A stretch of DNA of 64,000 bases from Megalopta genalis. Its lineage: Eukaryota > Arthropoda > Insecta > Hymenoptera > Halictidae. The notes under the pieces were generated by a model. That model searched no databases. It saw nothing but the letters and a program-made list of their open reading frames with translations, and was not told the DNA's origin. Shown here piece by piece: positions 25,042-35,432 of the stretch. How positions within the stretch are numbered: the stretch's first letter is position 1; each line of letters starts with the position of its first letter. A program made the position numbers and the translations under genes. Location of the stretch: contig NC_135031.1 in NCBI RefSeq assembly GCF_051020955.1, positions 1,919,501 through 1,983,500 on the forward strand. Direction: 5' to 3'.

Positions 25042-25149
25042 ATGACGAGTGAGGTGATGCTGGCGCCCACCGCGGCGCCTGGGACGTCCAGACGAGAAAT
25101 AGACGACGTCAGAGACATGGTTAGAAACGCAACCGTCACCACCGTTTAT
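25042..25149 (+). CDS. Candidate first coding exon B, product unknown
   Basis: ATG at 25042 opens a 36-codon frame that ends exactly at a near-consensus donor, GTAAGT, at 25150-25155, in phase 0. An in-frame TGA lies 21 nt upstream. The peptide starts MTSEVMLAPTAAPGTSRR and then gives EIDDVRDMVRNATVTTVY. It is GC-rich in codons while the intron beyond turns AT-rich at once, as expected at an exon edge. NAT is a possible N-glycosylation site, but there is no signal peptide. No domain is recognised. The sequence could alternatively be an internal exon with its acceptor at 25040, in frame with the ATG 3013 frame of exon A. A minus-strand frame over the same DNA (24747-25142) is taken to be a shadow. 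Confidence 0.45.
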
Positions 25150-25324
25150 GTAAGTTCCGAGACTCTCTGTGATACCGTGTTATGTAGGCCACGCGATTAC
25201 GATAAACTCCATCTGGATTGCGAAACGTGCGAGCACGCGACCCTCTCCCCCGATGGTCGGGTCAAATCTGACCCTCGATTATGTTCCCGAGAATCGATTA
25301 TTCTAAACAATGTACGAGATTGGA

Positions 25325-25690
25325 TCGCGAATAAATCGAATTCGATAAAATTTTATTCGAATAACATTTCGAATAAATTCTTCGCATAAAACTGTATTCG
25401 AATAAATTCTTCGCATAAAACTGTAATCGAATAAATCCTTCGCATAAAACTGTATTCGAAAAATATTTCGAATAAATTGTTCGGATAAAATTTTATTCGA
25501 GTAATATTGCAAATAAATTGTTCGAATAATATTTTATTCGAAAAATATTTCGAATAAAATTGTGTTCGTATAATGTTTCAAATAAATACTTCGAATCAGA
25601 TTTTGTTCGAGTATTTTAAACGAATTCTCCGAATATTTCGAGCACAATTTTATTCGAAATTTTATTCAAAATATTGTATTAATATAAAGA
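25325..25690 (+). repeat. Tandem ATTCGAATAAATTCTTCG array
   Basis: About a dozen short units of 22-30 bp, such as CGAATAAATTCTTCGCATAA then AACTGTATT, follow one another. The first three are nearly identical, and later ones diverge. The core word ATTCGAAT is self-complementary. The array belongs with the family 6 stretches at 19543, 34803 and 57960. Confidence 0.7.
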
Positions 25691-25766
25691 AAGAAAGTCG
25701 GGAGTCAATCGACGAAAGACGTTTCTCCAATTTTTATTTTCGTAAAATGACGTGTGGAAATGAGAA

Positions 25767-25797
25767 TTTGCATAAAGATCCACGGTCTACTTATCTG
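25767..25797 (+). mobile_element. Family 1 MITE, right end only
   Basis: TTTGCATAAAGATCCACGGT then CTAC matches the right terminus of family 1. A left end was not found, so this is a remnant. Confidence 0.45.
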
Positions 25798-25799
25798 TA

Positions 25800-26526
25800 T
25801 GTATGTATATCAGTCTGTGAAATTTCATCGAGCTCTGAACATTCTAACGTATGCTACGAGCAATTTAGCAGACGCACGAGTCACACTCAACATCGACCCT
25901 GAATAACGCTGGATGAACGTGATGTTTCTTCTTTTTATCAAATTGCAAAGATCTGCCACAGAGAGACGTTCCAAGTACTTCAGCATGTTTCTGCTTTGTA
26001 TCTTCTTGTTTCCGAAAATAAAATCGAAGTTCTAAGGACGACGTAACTGTAATCCTGCAGAAGATGTTCGTGTTCGTATAATACACAAAGATAATACACA
26101 AGAGCTTTCAAAATAATATACTTCATTTGATACTGCCGCGAAGAAATTGAGTCGGGTTACTTTTTAACCATACCTCGTATTTATCAAACCTTGGGTTGAT
26201 TCATAAGTGTTTGCACTTCTGTCTAACAAGAAGGGAAACCGTTTCTCATTTAAATATTTATTTGAAATTAATTTACATACTAAATGCTACAGCATTGTTC
26301 GATGAAGGCTGTGTATTGCTGAGTGTTGTATCCCGTTGTAAACGGGATCATTTTTGTGCTGTTTGCTTGATAAACACGATCTTCTTTATGCATTGCTCAG
26401 ATGTTACAGGAAGCTTCAATAGTTTTAGAAACACAACTAATTTCATAAAATAAATTTTACATTGTAAAATATGCAGATGCTAGTCTATCAAACCAGTCAA
26501 AATAATAATAATAGTGATAATAATTA
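25800..26526. other. Non-coding stretch
   Basis: Nothing supported beyond short frames. Confidence 0.4.
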
Positions 26527-26834
26527 GGCAAAAAGTACTCTGGTTATGACTCGTTAGTTATTGTAATTGATTTATAACAATTCGACAAAAAGTAATCTGA
26601 TTACTGATTCACGATTGTAATTAATTTATATTAATTGGACAGAAAGTAAGCTGTTTGATAATTAACGATTATAATTCCTTAGTTATTATAAATTATTATA
26701 AATTAGTTATAATATTATAATATTATATTATTATTATATTATATAATTGTTATTAATATTATAATATTATAAATTAGTTATAATAACTAACGAGTCATAA
26801 TTGTTAATCATTAATCATATTACTTTTTGCCCAA
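26527..26834. mobile_element. AT-rich inverted-repeat element, GGCAAAAAGTA ends
   Basis: The left end GGCAAAAAGTACTCTGG is matched at the right by TACTTTTTGCCC, and TGACTCGTTAGTTAT by ATAACTAACGAGTCA. The left half also repeats the end three times in the same direction (near 26528, 26585 and 26640), so the element grew by internal duplication. The centre is pure AT. No coding. Confidence 0.6.
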
Positions 26835-27619
26835 CTCTGCGCTTGTCTGACTTGTTGTTATAGTGCAAGAGGTTAAATAAATCCAACCCTATCATTCTTA
26901 TAAAATAATACACACTATATTCGATTTTAGGGCTCGATACTTTTAGTATTAGGAATTATGTACAGTAAGAAATGAAAAGCTACGCATGGTCCAGCTTGAT
27001 ATTTCTTACAATCATATTGCGAGTTTTGTAACTCTAAAACGAAGGAGTTTCTGTCGAGCTTATCGCAACAAAGAGTTTGTTTCCCACGCCATCCGTTCGA
27101 CCCCCATTTTCGTCCCTGTTCGTCAGTATGTTAAAAAGTTACAGAATCGTGCCAAATATCGAGCTCGAATAAAAGAGATGTTGTCAACGTGGAAACTCTG
27201 TTTTCGACTGTCAACCCACGCTATCGAAATTGCGTCAAACGTTCACTTTTTCCGATGTACCGAATAGGAAATTCGCTGTCGACTAGCAACGAACCGCGAG
27301 CCATCGCGTGATCCGACTTTTTGATCTATTAGCAATATGCGTGCCTGAGATGCATTTATTCGATACTCCCAATAACCAACGAAGCAGCGTTAGACGAAGT
27401 TCTGCCAGTTGATATTGATAGCCGAAGAGATCGTTGCTTCAACGCAGAAGTATCGAGTACAATAATTCATTATTTACACGCAAAATTCGGATTCAAGCTT
27501 TGCTGGTGTTAGCTCGATGTGCAGTCGGGTATTCGCCCGATTTTGCTCGCTAAAATTATTTTGTTCACTATATAATTTTAGCTTAAAAAAGATAATTATA
27601 GACAAATATAAATTATTAA
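26835..27619. other. Stretch with an unexplained 93-codon ORF
   Basis: The + frame at 26986-27267 is rich in Arg and Lys and keeps a fairly even composition. Its start MVQLDISYNHIASF and later VRQYVKKLQNRAKYRARI do not match a family I can name. It has no upstream promoter sign or clear splice signals, so it is recorded as an open frame only. The rest is single-copy, moderate-GC DNA up to 27540. Confidence 0.25.
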
Positions 27620-28155
27620 TAAGATATGTAAAATATTATTTCTATTATTTAATCAATTTAGATTTATTCTTGGTGTATTAACATAATGGGAATAATTTTA
27701 AACATTAAAGCAAATTTTATTATTATTCCCGTTGTATGAAGACTATATAATTACTAAAAAACATGTAAAAAAACTGAAAACAAAATTATCAAAATGAATC
27801 AAAAACAAATTAAAGATCATGAAAAACTACATGAAATTATTACGATGTATTGAAAACCGTCATAAACTATTGTAAAAGTATTAAAAAGTATTGGTTATAG
27901 TAAGAGAATCTAAAAACAATGTAAAACTATTCAAAACAATCTTATACTTTGGTTTTGTCTTATTTAATAAATCACCTATAAATTATAAGGCATCTTCGAA
28001 CTTAAATCGTCTTAAATAAAAAAAAAACAATAAAAGAAAAGTGAAAATTGCTGAAAACTACATTGTATACTTGCTTAAAAGGTGTCCATAAAAAAATGAA
28101 CACAAATTTTAAAAAATCGCTATCTGGCTAGCTTTTTGGACCTAACATTCCACTG
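27620..28155 (+). repeat. Left arm of a long inverted repeat
   Basis: This AT-rich arm matches, on the opposite strand, 31505-32370. Shared landmarks in order are TATTTCTATTATTTAATC, GGGAATAATTTTAAACATTA, AAAAACATGTAAAAAAACTG, TCATGAAAAACTACATGAAA, GTGAAAATTGCTGAAAACTA, TAAAAGGTGTCCATAAAAA and TAGCTTTTTGGACCT. Similarity is clear but imperfect, so the pair is old. The arms are about 530 bp after removing an insert in the right arm. Confidence 0.7.
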
Positions 28156-28627
28156 TGCTTCGAGCCGAGAAACATAACATGAGCGAATCTGCTGGAACTG
28201 TTATTGTTCAACGACAATGTCAGTTGTTCACTGTCGCATTGTGTGATCGCGGCGATAAAGGACAACTGTGTCAAGGACAAGATTTCACTCTCGAACCATG
28301 AAGCGGTCACGGTGTCTGAGCAACAATGGTTGTTGAGAATCTGCATGCCCTAACATTTGTTACGGACAGAGGTTTGTCCAAACGTTCTCGCTTTTCTCAA
28401 TTTGTTCATTGGTATCAAATTAACAAGATGGACGATCAATGTAGTAGAAAGTCGAAAACAAGGGCATGGAATAAACCAAGATGAAGAGAAGACGATATCG
28501 AATACGGACTGATAGAGAAATACAAACAATACACTCGTAATTTCACCGAAAACAAGGACATGAAATAAAATTGGCTTAAGATAAAATCGAAGAGGAGTCT
28601 GTCTATCTTGTTTTCTTTACTTCAAGC

Positions 28628-29295
28628 GCTTCAAGTGTAGCTTTGTTGTCCTCGCCATCGGTAGATTTAAAACAGTCTCATATATGTAGTGCCATTTCTT
28701 TGTGTGCAAGATCCATAGCTATCGAAAAGAAGTTGTATCTTTTGAAATTTAGTCAAGAGTTCTGACAAGAGTTTATCCATCACGCTATTTTTATTTAAAA
28801 TGCTCCGAGTAGGCGTGACATCGTTGCCCTTATTTCCGATGAATTTAGGGCAGTGGTTCGTGATGCCATTTGTTTATACATCTGATCCAAAGCAACTTCG
28901 AAGAAGTTATGTATCTTGTTCCTTTCATACATACTTCGAGTGGGCGTGGCTTTGTTGCTCTCACTTTGAACGACTTTAAAATAATGCCACTTATGTGTGC
29001 ATCTGATTCAGATCAGCCTAGAATAAGTTAATCCTTTTCAAATTTAGTCAGAATTTCACTTCTTATGTAAAATGCTCCAAGTGGGCGTGGCTTTGTTGCT
29101 CTCATTTCCAACGAATTTAAATTAGTACCACGGTTATTTATTCGCATATGTTATCCATAACAATCTAAGAGAAGCCAAACCTTTCTGAATCGAGTTAAAA
29201 TTCTGTCAGAAAACTGTCTTATCTCGATCCCTCCGTGGGGTATGGTCTGAGTAGCCATGACTTTGTTACTCCCGACTATATAAAAATCCAACTTC
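28628..29295 (+). repeat. Diverged tandem repeat, each unit with a GGGCGTGG-type box
   Basis: Five units start near 28628, 28803, 28934, 29075 and 29245 (steps of 175, 131, 141 and 170 bp). The best-kept block is CGAGTGGGCGTGGCTTTGTT then GCTCTC, nearly identical in units 3 and 4. It is followed by a CCAACGAATTTAAA block and an ATGTGTGCATCTGATC block. GGGCGTGG fits the GC/CACC box bound by Sp/KLF zinc-finger proteins, but binding is not shown. Confidence 0.7.
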
Positions 29296-30424
29296 GCGGT
29301 CCAAAAATGACTCTTTGTTAATCCCAAATTTTTCTGCTGTTCCATAGTTTCGTTTGTATAGCGGTATGGAGCAAACGATGCTCGAAACGCTACGGCACTG
29401 GCCATTGATTGCTAAAGACGGACGGCGGCTCGACAACGCTCCCATAAATCGCAACGGTATAATTTTCGTTATGCTCCGGGTGTTGTCGACTCGTTGCACA
29501 ACTAATTAATAGGGTGATCACGTATTCCATCCGCGGAGCCAGCCAGTCCCGCGTCTGCACGGGATCCCAAGCTTCCTCTCCGTTTTGCGTGGACTGTTCC
29601 GAGCCGCGTAGGCTCGGTATGACGACCGGCTACCTACTTGCGCAGACCAGTCGGATGTCACGAGAAATCACATTCTTTCGCGAGTATAACTCTTCGACAA
29701 ACAGAACGTTGCTTCGACGAAACCGGCGCGTCTCGTCCGATGCGACGTGGGCAAACAACGTCTAGCCACTGGTGATAATAATAGAGCACGAATGCGAGAC
29801 ACCCGGTGTATTTTTCGATGCAGCGAGGCTCGACATAGTCGGGAATAGAAAAATCGAATGTGGAAGCTCGAGCGATTTTATGTGAAATGTGTTGCATCCA
29901 CAGAAACGTAAATATGTTTTCTGTGTAAAGATGAATGCAAACTAGGGTAGTGGAGCAAGTTACTGTGGGATAGTCAATTACTGTGCCTTTAGTATAATTA
30001 ACTTTATATTTATCGAATAAGTCATATTAGTTTCCTATTTAAATTCAATTAGTGACATTCACATGAGGTTGAAATTAAACCTGTAAAAGTCGAGAGATCT
30101 TAAAATACTACAAAAATCATTCGAATCTTTTGATACTGAATTGAAAACCGTTTCACGGTTTTACTTTTCTCCTGAATGCATAAAATCCACAGTCTAGTTA
30201 TGAAGTATTTGTACATTTAATGATATAAAAATATATTGAATATTCTTTCATGATTCTGAAACATTGTCCAATTACACCGCAAAATATGCATGTATCTTAT
30301 TTTTACTAACTTGCCATTTCAATTTCTTTGAATTTACAGTGATCCATTTGAAACTTCTTTATTTGCAATGTTCTAAAATAAATATTGAAAACTGACATTC
30401 GTAAGACTTACAATCATTAACGAC
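29296..30424. other. GC-rich patch, then AT-rich DNA
   Basis: About 29400-29780 is GC-rich with overlapping frames on both strands and no domain. At 30172-30196 an isolated family 1 end reads TGCATAAAATCCACAGTCTA, in reverse orientation. Nothing else is supported. Confidence 0.4.
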
Positions 30425-30630
30425 TACACCGCGGATTTTATGCATTTGTAATAAAAATGGCTTCGTGAAACTTAAGATAATGAAAACATTCAAAGAGTTT
30501 GAAAACATCTATTGTATTATTTTGATTTCGCTAAAATTATTAAAAATGATATGTCATTTCTATCTGACTCATGTTTGTTGGAATCGATGAAGATAATTTT
30601 TATTTTCCATAAAGAGACCACAGTCTATTA
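30425..30630 (+). mobile_element. Family 1 MITE, complete copy
   Basis: The left end is ACCGCGGATTTTATGCATTT and the right end TCCATAAAGAGACCACAGTC. The internal block CTGACTCATGTTTGTTGGAA resembles the same position in the copies at 10230 and 14760. It is about 205 bp with no coding. Confidence 0.7.
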
Positions 30631-30859
30631 ATAACTGAGTATATATGGAACCATATGAACACATATGAACCATATATGGACTAACTAAATCATGAAATCT
30701 TTACTGTCGGGTCACTAAATGTGAAATGCATAAATTTTATAATAAAATTGTAGAGTGAATGTGCAAGTTCATACTTAGTTACCTAATGATACAGTGAAAA
30801 ATGTGATGCATAAAATTTATAAAGTCAATGGGTTTGCAATTATATTTAGGTGATTGCAA

Positions 30860-31321
30860 TTAATAGATCGCCCACGTACTTTTTAGTGGCAGTGCACAAA
30901 CGAGTGTTTCGCTAATATTTGTTTTCAGCACGCGGGTTCGACACGAGACGCGAAACGATCCGCGAAGGATCGTGGTAAAGAGCAGAACGTTAAAATATCT
31001 CATTGAACGTATCCTCAGACCTGCCGGCGCACGTGTTGTGTCACAGATGAATAAAAAGCGGTGGAAAGCGTTGATCAGCGTTACCATAGAAGGAAACGGC
31101 TCGTTCTCACATTTCGATCCGCCTACAAGGATCGCAGAGGTCTCACGGTGAGAGTGAACGAGCATTCTCGAACGACTAATTCTTCTAATACAGCGAGCCA
31201 ATCGTTCGGTCGTAAGAAGTTTCATTTGCCATTAATCAATAATGATTCGGCCGATCGTAGCTTAGGTCTGCAGAATTTATGCACAATAAATCACTAGATC
31301 GTCGCGGAGCTTAGTAGAGTA
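30860..31321. other. GC-rich patch between repeats
   Basis: Moderate-GC DNA with a 121-codon frame on the minus strand (30860-31225) and shorter ones on +. No domain, promoter or splice support was seen. It lies inside the large inverted repeat, close to its right arm. Confidence 0.35.
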
Positions 31322-31506
31322 TAGTAAATTCTCCCTAATTGACACTCGGATTGTGCACAAAAATGGACAATTTGGGAAGAGGAAGTGCGATTATTCGAGT
31401 CTTGCGGCTTCTTTTTATATTTGTTGACAGTCGGTGTCTATAAAAACGAGTCGCAAAACTCGAATAATCGTATTTCTTCTTCCCAAATTAGGGAAAATTT
31501 ACCGTA
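31321..31506. mobile_element. Family 2 MITE copy, part of right arm lost
   Basis: It begins ATAGTAAATTCTCCCTAATT and ends AGGGAAAATTTACCGTAT. ATTATTCGAGTCTTGCGGCT pairs with AGTCGCAAAACTCGAATAAT. The right side lacks the TCCATTTTTGT block present in other copies. It abuts the inner edge of the right arm of the large inverted repeat, so its insertion cut that arm off from its inner continuation. Confidence 0.7.
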
Positions 31507-32370
31507 TCAGGTCCAAAAAGCTGGCCAAAATATGATTTTTCAAATCTTGCGTAAGAAGAAAAATGTTGGTTGTCTGCACTATTGAAATATTATATTAATT
31601 AAAATATCGTACAGTTATTAGGATCGTTTGTATGTGATGTAAATTTGTTCATTATTTCTTTACAGACACTTTTTAAACAGGTATACATTATAGTTCCTAG
31701 CAATTTTCACTTTTTTATTGTTTGTCTGTTTAAAATTATTCAAGTTTGAAGATGCAAGAAAACAACAAAGCAAGAAGAAGATGCAAATGGAGATGCAACG
31801 AAGAAAGAAATTTTTAGGCTTTCAAGCGAGTCCCGATGTTCTTGAAAATCGCGTCATTCGAATGCAAAAACGAATTGTCTGCCAAGATGTGTCAATGTGT
31901 CATTTACAATTATTCTTTGTACTGCTGTGTATGGAGCAAAATAAGGCACATATTAAATAATATATTATACCTATTATTGTATAAGAGTATGACTTATTCA
32001 ATGAGACAAAATTAAAGTGTAAAATTGTTTTGATTAGTTTTTAATTATCTCGAGTTGTTTTTACCAAATAAAATAGTTTTAATAAAATAGTTAGTTTTAA
32101 TAAAATAGTTTTTAATGGTTTTTGATACACTTTGATAGTTTCGCATTGTTTTTCATGACCTTTTTTCGTCGATTTTGATTGTTTTCAGTTTCTTTTACAT
32201 GTTTTTTTAATAATGATATAGTTTTTATACCTTTCAAGTAATAGAAATATTTATTTCTCAATGCTTATAATTATTCTCATGATGTTAAAATATCATAAAT
32301 AAATAAATAAATAAGCATGTTTTGATTCCATTAAATAATAAAAATCATATTTTAGATATTTCCTTAATAA
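31507..32370 (-). repeat. Right arm of the long inverted repeat, with insert
   Basis: This is the reverse-complement partner of 27620-28155. Landmarks read on + are AGGTCCAAAAAGCTGGCCA, TTTACAGACACTTTTTAAAC, CTAGCAATTTTCACTTTTTT, TTTTCAGTTTCTTTTACATG and ATTATTCTCATGATGTT. About 230 bp at 31752-31985 has no counterpart in the left arm. It holds part of an 80-codon Lys/Gln-rich frame of no known family. Confidence 0.65.
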
Positions 32371-32857
32371 TTTGTATTAGTTTGTAATTATTGTTGTTTG
32401 TTTATAATAATTTTTATTCGTTTATAATTATTTTTTCTACTTGTAAATGTTATAAATAAATTAACAGGTACATTTTGGACACATTAAGCGCAAAAAATAA
32501 TTTTGGCTTGTGAAATCCAGTAAATACGTCTCTATGCGGCTGCCAATTAAATAGTCAACCGTGACTCTTTTGCGACTAGAATTTCCGCGGAATTAAAGTT
32601 CGCAAACTTTTTAACGAAGCAAAGCCTCGACAAAAGGCGAAGAAGTAACAAGGCGATCGGAGCCTGGAATTTCGAATTGGCTCTTCGACTTGGCCAGGTC
32701 TCCCGTCCTTTTGGGCACGCAATGATTCGCTTTGAGTGCGGCGAAACACGACGTTAATGATCTTACTGAAATGCTGAAGAGGCCACTTCGAAATAAATTC
32801 TGAAAGTCGTGTATCGCGGTGCGTCGACTCGCTCGAGAGTTTTTTTTCTAGTGCGGT
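32371..32857. other. Stretch rising in GC towards exon C
   Basis: AT-rich to about 32500, then GC-rich with CpG. No initiator or TATA box was picked out. It is the likely promoter region if exon C is a first exon. Confidence 0.3.
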
Positions 32858-32909
32858 GCTCTTTCTAGCTGCTCTTTCTAGCTGCTCTTTCTAGCTGCTC
32901 TACTCGAGC
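32858..32909. repeat. 13-bp tandem repeat, four copies
   Basis: GCTCTTTCTAGCT occurs three times in a row (32858, 32871, 32884) and a fourth altered copy follows at 32897. It lies about 55 bp upstream of the ATG of candidate exon C, so it would be in the leader. Copy number may vary between individuals. Confidence 0.85.
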
Positions 32910-32962
32910 AACTCGAGTTTCCTTCGAATCGTCACCCCGTCATCACCTCTGCACAGTCGAAC

Positions 32963-33109
32963 ATGAAATCCTCGAGGATCGACGAAAATGCGTCGATAGT
33001 GTCTACGGAGGTTGCTCACGCTTTGCCTTGGGAAATAAGCTGGCTGGATAAAAATAGCGAAAAAGATTCGGTCGCGGTGGAAGTTTTCCTGAATTTAGAA
33101 TGGAAGAAG
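32963..33109 (+). CDS. Candidate first coding exon C, product unknown
   Basis: The ATG at 32963 has a good insect start context (CGAACATGA) and is the first after an in-frame TAG at 32879-32881. The frame runs 49 codons to AAG at 33107-33109, then GTG TAA. A GT at 33110 (GTGTAAG) would end the exon in phase 0. A better-looking donor, GTAAGA, at 33112 would end it in phase 2. Without splicing, the frame stops after 50 residues. The peptide begins MKSSRIDENASIVSTEVAHA and goes on with acidic and tryptophan-containing sequence ending FLNLEWKK. The intron beyond is extremely AT-rich, in sharp contrast. No family is recognised. With exons A and B it may be one of several alternative starts of one gene. 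Confidence 0.4.
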
Positions 33110-33302
33110 GTGTAAGATCTCTTTTTACAACAGAAAAAGTTAAATAAACATTTACAATTAAATAATTATATATAAATTATATATTATTATATAAATTAAA
33201 TTGATAAATTTCACATGACACATTAACCTCTGACAGCAATGTAACAACCAATCGATAATTCATATTTATCTATTTTCCTCACCCACGTCCTTCTTATCAG
33301 AC

Positions 33303-33540
33303 TTGGACATGTTTGAGATGACATTATTTGAAAGATTATATACGATAAAATATTGTTATTTTAAAAGCGACCACATGCATGGAAATAATTATGAAATAAA
33401 ATATCATGTTATTTTAAATAATATTTGCACATTTGAAATGACATTATTTGAAATATTATTTCAAATAACATGTTATTACATCAAATATTTGAAATAATAT
33501 TTCAAATAATGTCACTTCCAATGTGCAAATAATATTTAAT
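33303..33540. repeat. Palindromic ATTTGAAATAAT repeat
   Basis: The core at about 33417-33532 is an inverted repeat: AAATAATATTTGCACATTTG on the left pairs with the complementary block ending GTGCAAATAATATTT on the right. Between them TTATTTGAAATATTATTTCA and its relatives recur. Related ATTTGAAATAA words appear at 45550-45760. Confidence 0.7.
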
Positions 33541-34802
33541 TTGAGCTACAATATTTTTAAATTGAAGGAAAAATTATTTGTTGATATGTATCTTCTTTTA
33601 GGAGAAACTACAAAAGAAGATAGTTTTGCCACATTGTTGGTAAAAATGCGTTTTGAATATTGACTTTGTCAATCTATATTTATCAATCTATACATCCATA
33701 TGTTATATTAAATATTCATTTATATGAAAACTCTGCTGTTTATACTAAAATCTTATCATTTTATGACAGTATGAATCAATGTAGGAACATATCCATCTTA
33801 AAATTATTAACTAGGTCAAACATTTTTACGTTGTTTACAACCATCTGTACTGAATTATACTTACTGATATTCAAATACTGAAGTTATTTGAACTATTCGA
33901 ATCAGATAAAAGAATAAACGCTTTTGGCTTTGTTTTTCTTATTTTAATATATAAGATTAGAAACGTTTCTGTATTTATTTATGCTCCTGAGTTGTTTTGA
34001 TCTGATTTATTCGAGTGCAGAGCTAATCAGCATAATGCTGTCGAGAATCCTTATGGAAATAAGCATGTCTGTGGAGCAAGCGATGAAAACAGGAATTCAA
34101 TTAAAACTTGTTTCACGATACATATTTTTCCTTGATCCAAAATGCTGTTGAGAGGTCGACATAAATTCAGCACTGTCGTTCTTATAAAGCAACGTACGTC
34201 GATTACTTTCAGTAAACTCGTTAAATTTAGTGTTAAGATCAACTTAGGACATTTATATTTTTCACAAAGATCTATTGTCTACTTACGATGCATTTTATGC
34301 GACAAGAGCACAAGTAGCGAAGAAAATCAGATCGAGTTTGGCATTTCCCGAGGAACACGGCTCGTCCTCTCCTTGAGAACAAGTCTCGTAAATAATCGAT
34401 CGAATATGCTGATCACCTTTGATCCGTTCCGCTATGAAAGCGCTATCACCGTACAAGATCACCTTCAACTTTCGAAATTAGCTCTATCTTGTAGAAATGG
34501 TGTACGCGTGGGTGCGCGTGGGTGTGCGGACACCGTATTAACGTTATTCTCATGGCCCGAGTCCGTTTAGAAGTAACCACCCATTGCTCGCGCGTACATA
34601 CTTTATTGCCATAACTCGCATCAACGATTTACCTTTCAATTATGTGTCCGCGTTTCCGGTATTTCGCAACCGAGTGCTCGTTATATTAGCAATTCACGCG
34701 TTTACGAGCTGCCATTTGTTGGTGCCTTTGTTGCACCGTTTGACTATCGTTTAGCTTGATTTTTCTGTATAAAGCAACCACGGGGTATACATATGTAGAT
34801 GC
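33541..34802. other. Non-coding stretch with a MITE end
   Basis: A family 1 right end, CACAAAGATCTATTGTCTAC, lies at 34264-34283. The 142-codon + frame at 34142-34570 runs through this transposon end and shows no domain, so it is not called. GC rises at about 34320-34780. Confidence 0.45.
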
Positions 34803-35035
34803 CAGAGTTGGACATAATTCGAACTATTTCGAATAAATACGTACATCTAAAATAATTATTCGAATGAATTCTTTCTAGTTGGATATTAATTATTCTATCT
34901 AATTTTTATTCAATCTAATTCAATCTATATAATCTATTTTAGTCTTAATTTTCATTCAAATCGATTATTTTTCGAATTAATTCCTGTACAAATAAATTCT
35001 TATTCGAATAACAAATAACTTCTTTCGCAATAATA
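34803..35035. mobile_element. Family 6 element, ATTCGAAT-rich
   Basis: It begins CAGAGTTGGACATAATTCGA, then ACTATTTCGAATAAATAC, nearly the same as the start at 19543. ATTCGAAT-like words continue to about 35030. The right border is not clear. Confidence 0.5.
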
Positions 35036-35393
35036 TTAGATGTACCCCGACAAAAATCCCTTGAAGATGAATTTTTCATTTTTCGTTGCATATTATTTAT
35101 GCAATTGAAGATTGCATTATCATACTTGAAATTAAAAAAATAACAAAATAATCGATATTTGTATTTTCAAACAACAATATTGGACCTAACGGCTCGAAAT
35201 GAATCATTTGAGATAGTTATTTCTTATTTTCATAAGAAATCAAATTTGCCCAGGTTTGATAGGGCCGTACAACATTCGATAGAAGTACATCTATCAAATT
35301 TTGGACAACTTGAATAAGAAAACTTTTGAACATGTTTCTTCAAATTACGTCAACCCAAGTTTAAGAACATCTGGAGTGAACAGTTGCAAACTA

Positions 35394-35432
35394 TCGACTG
35401 TTGATCTTTCAATATGAAAGATCGACAGTCGA
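35394..35432. repeat. Tight 18-bp hairpin with 3-nt loop
   Basis: TCGACTGTTGATCTTTCA (35394-35411) pairs with TGAAAGATCGACAGTCGA (35415-35432) across the loop ATA, with one mismatch that would be a G-U pair in RNA. Smaller hairpins precede it, for example ATTTCTTA with TAAGAAAT near 35218-35240, and TTTGATAG with CTATCAAA near 35257-35297. The stem is too short for an ordinary microRNA precursor. Confidence 0.75.

Noticed and set aside
34142..34570. 142-codon + ORF
   Set aside because: It passes through a family 1 transposon end at 34264 and shows no domain.
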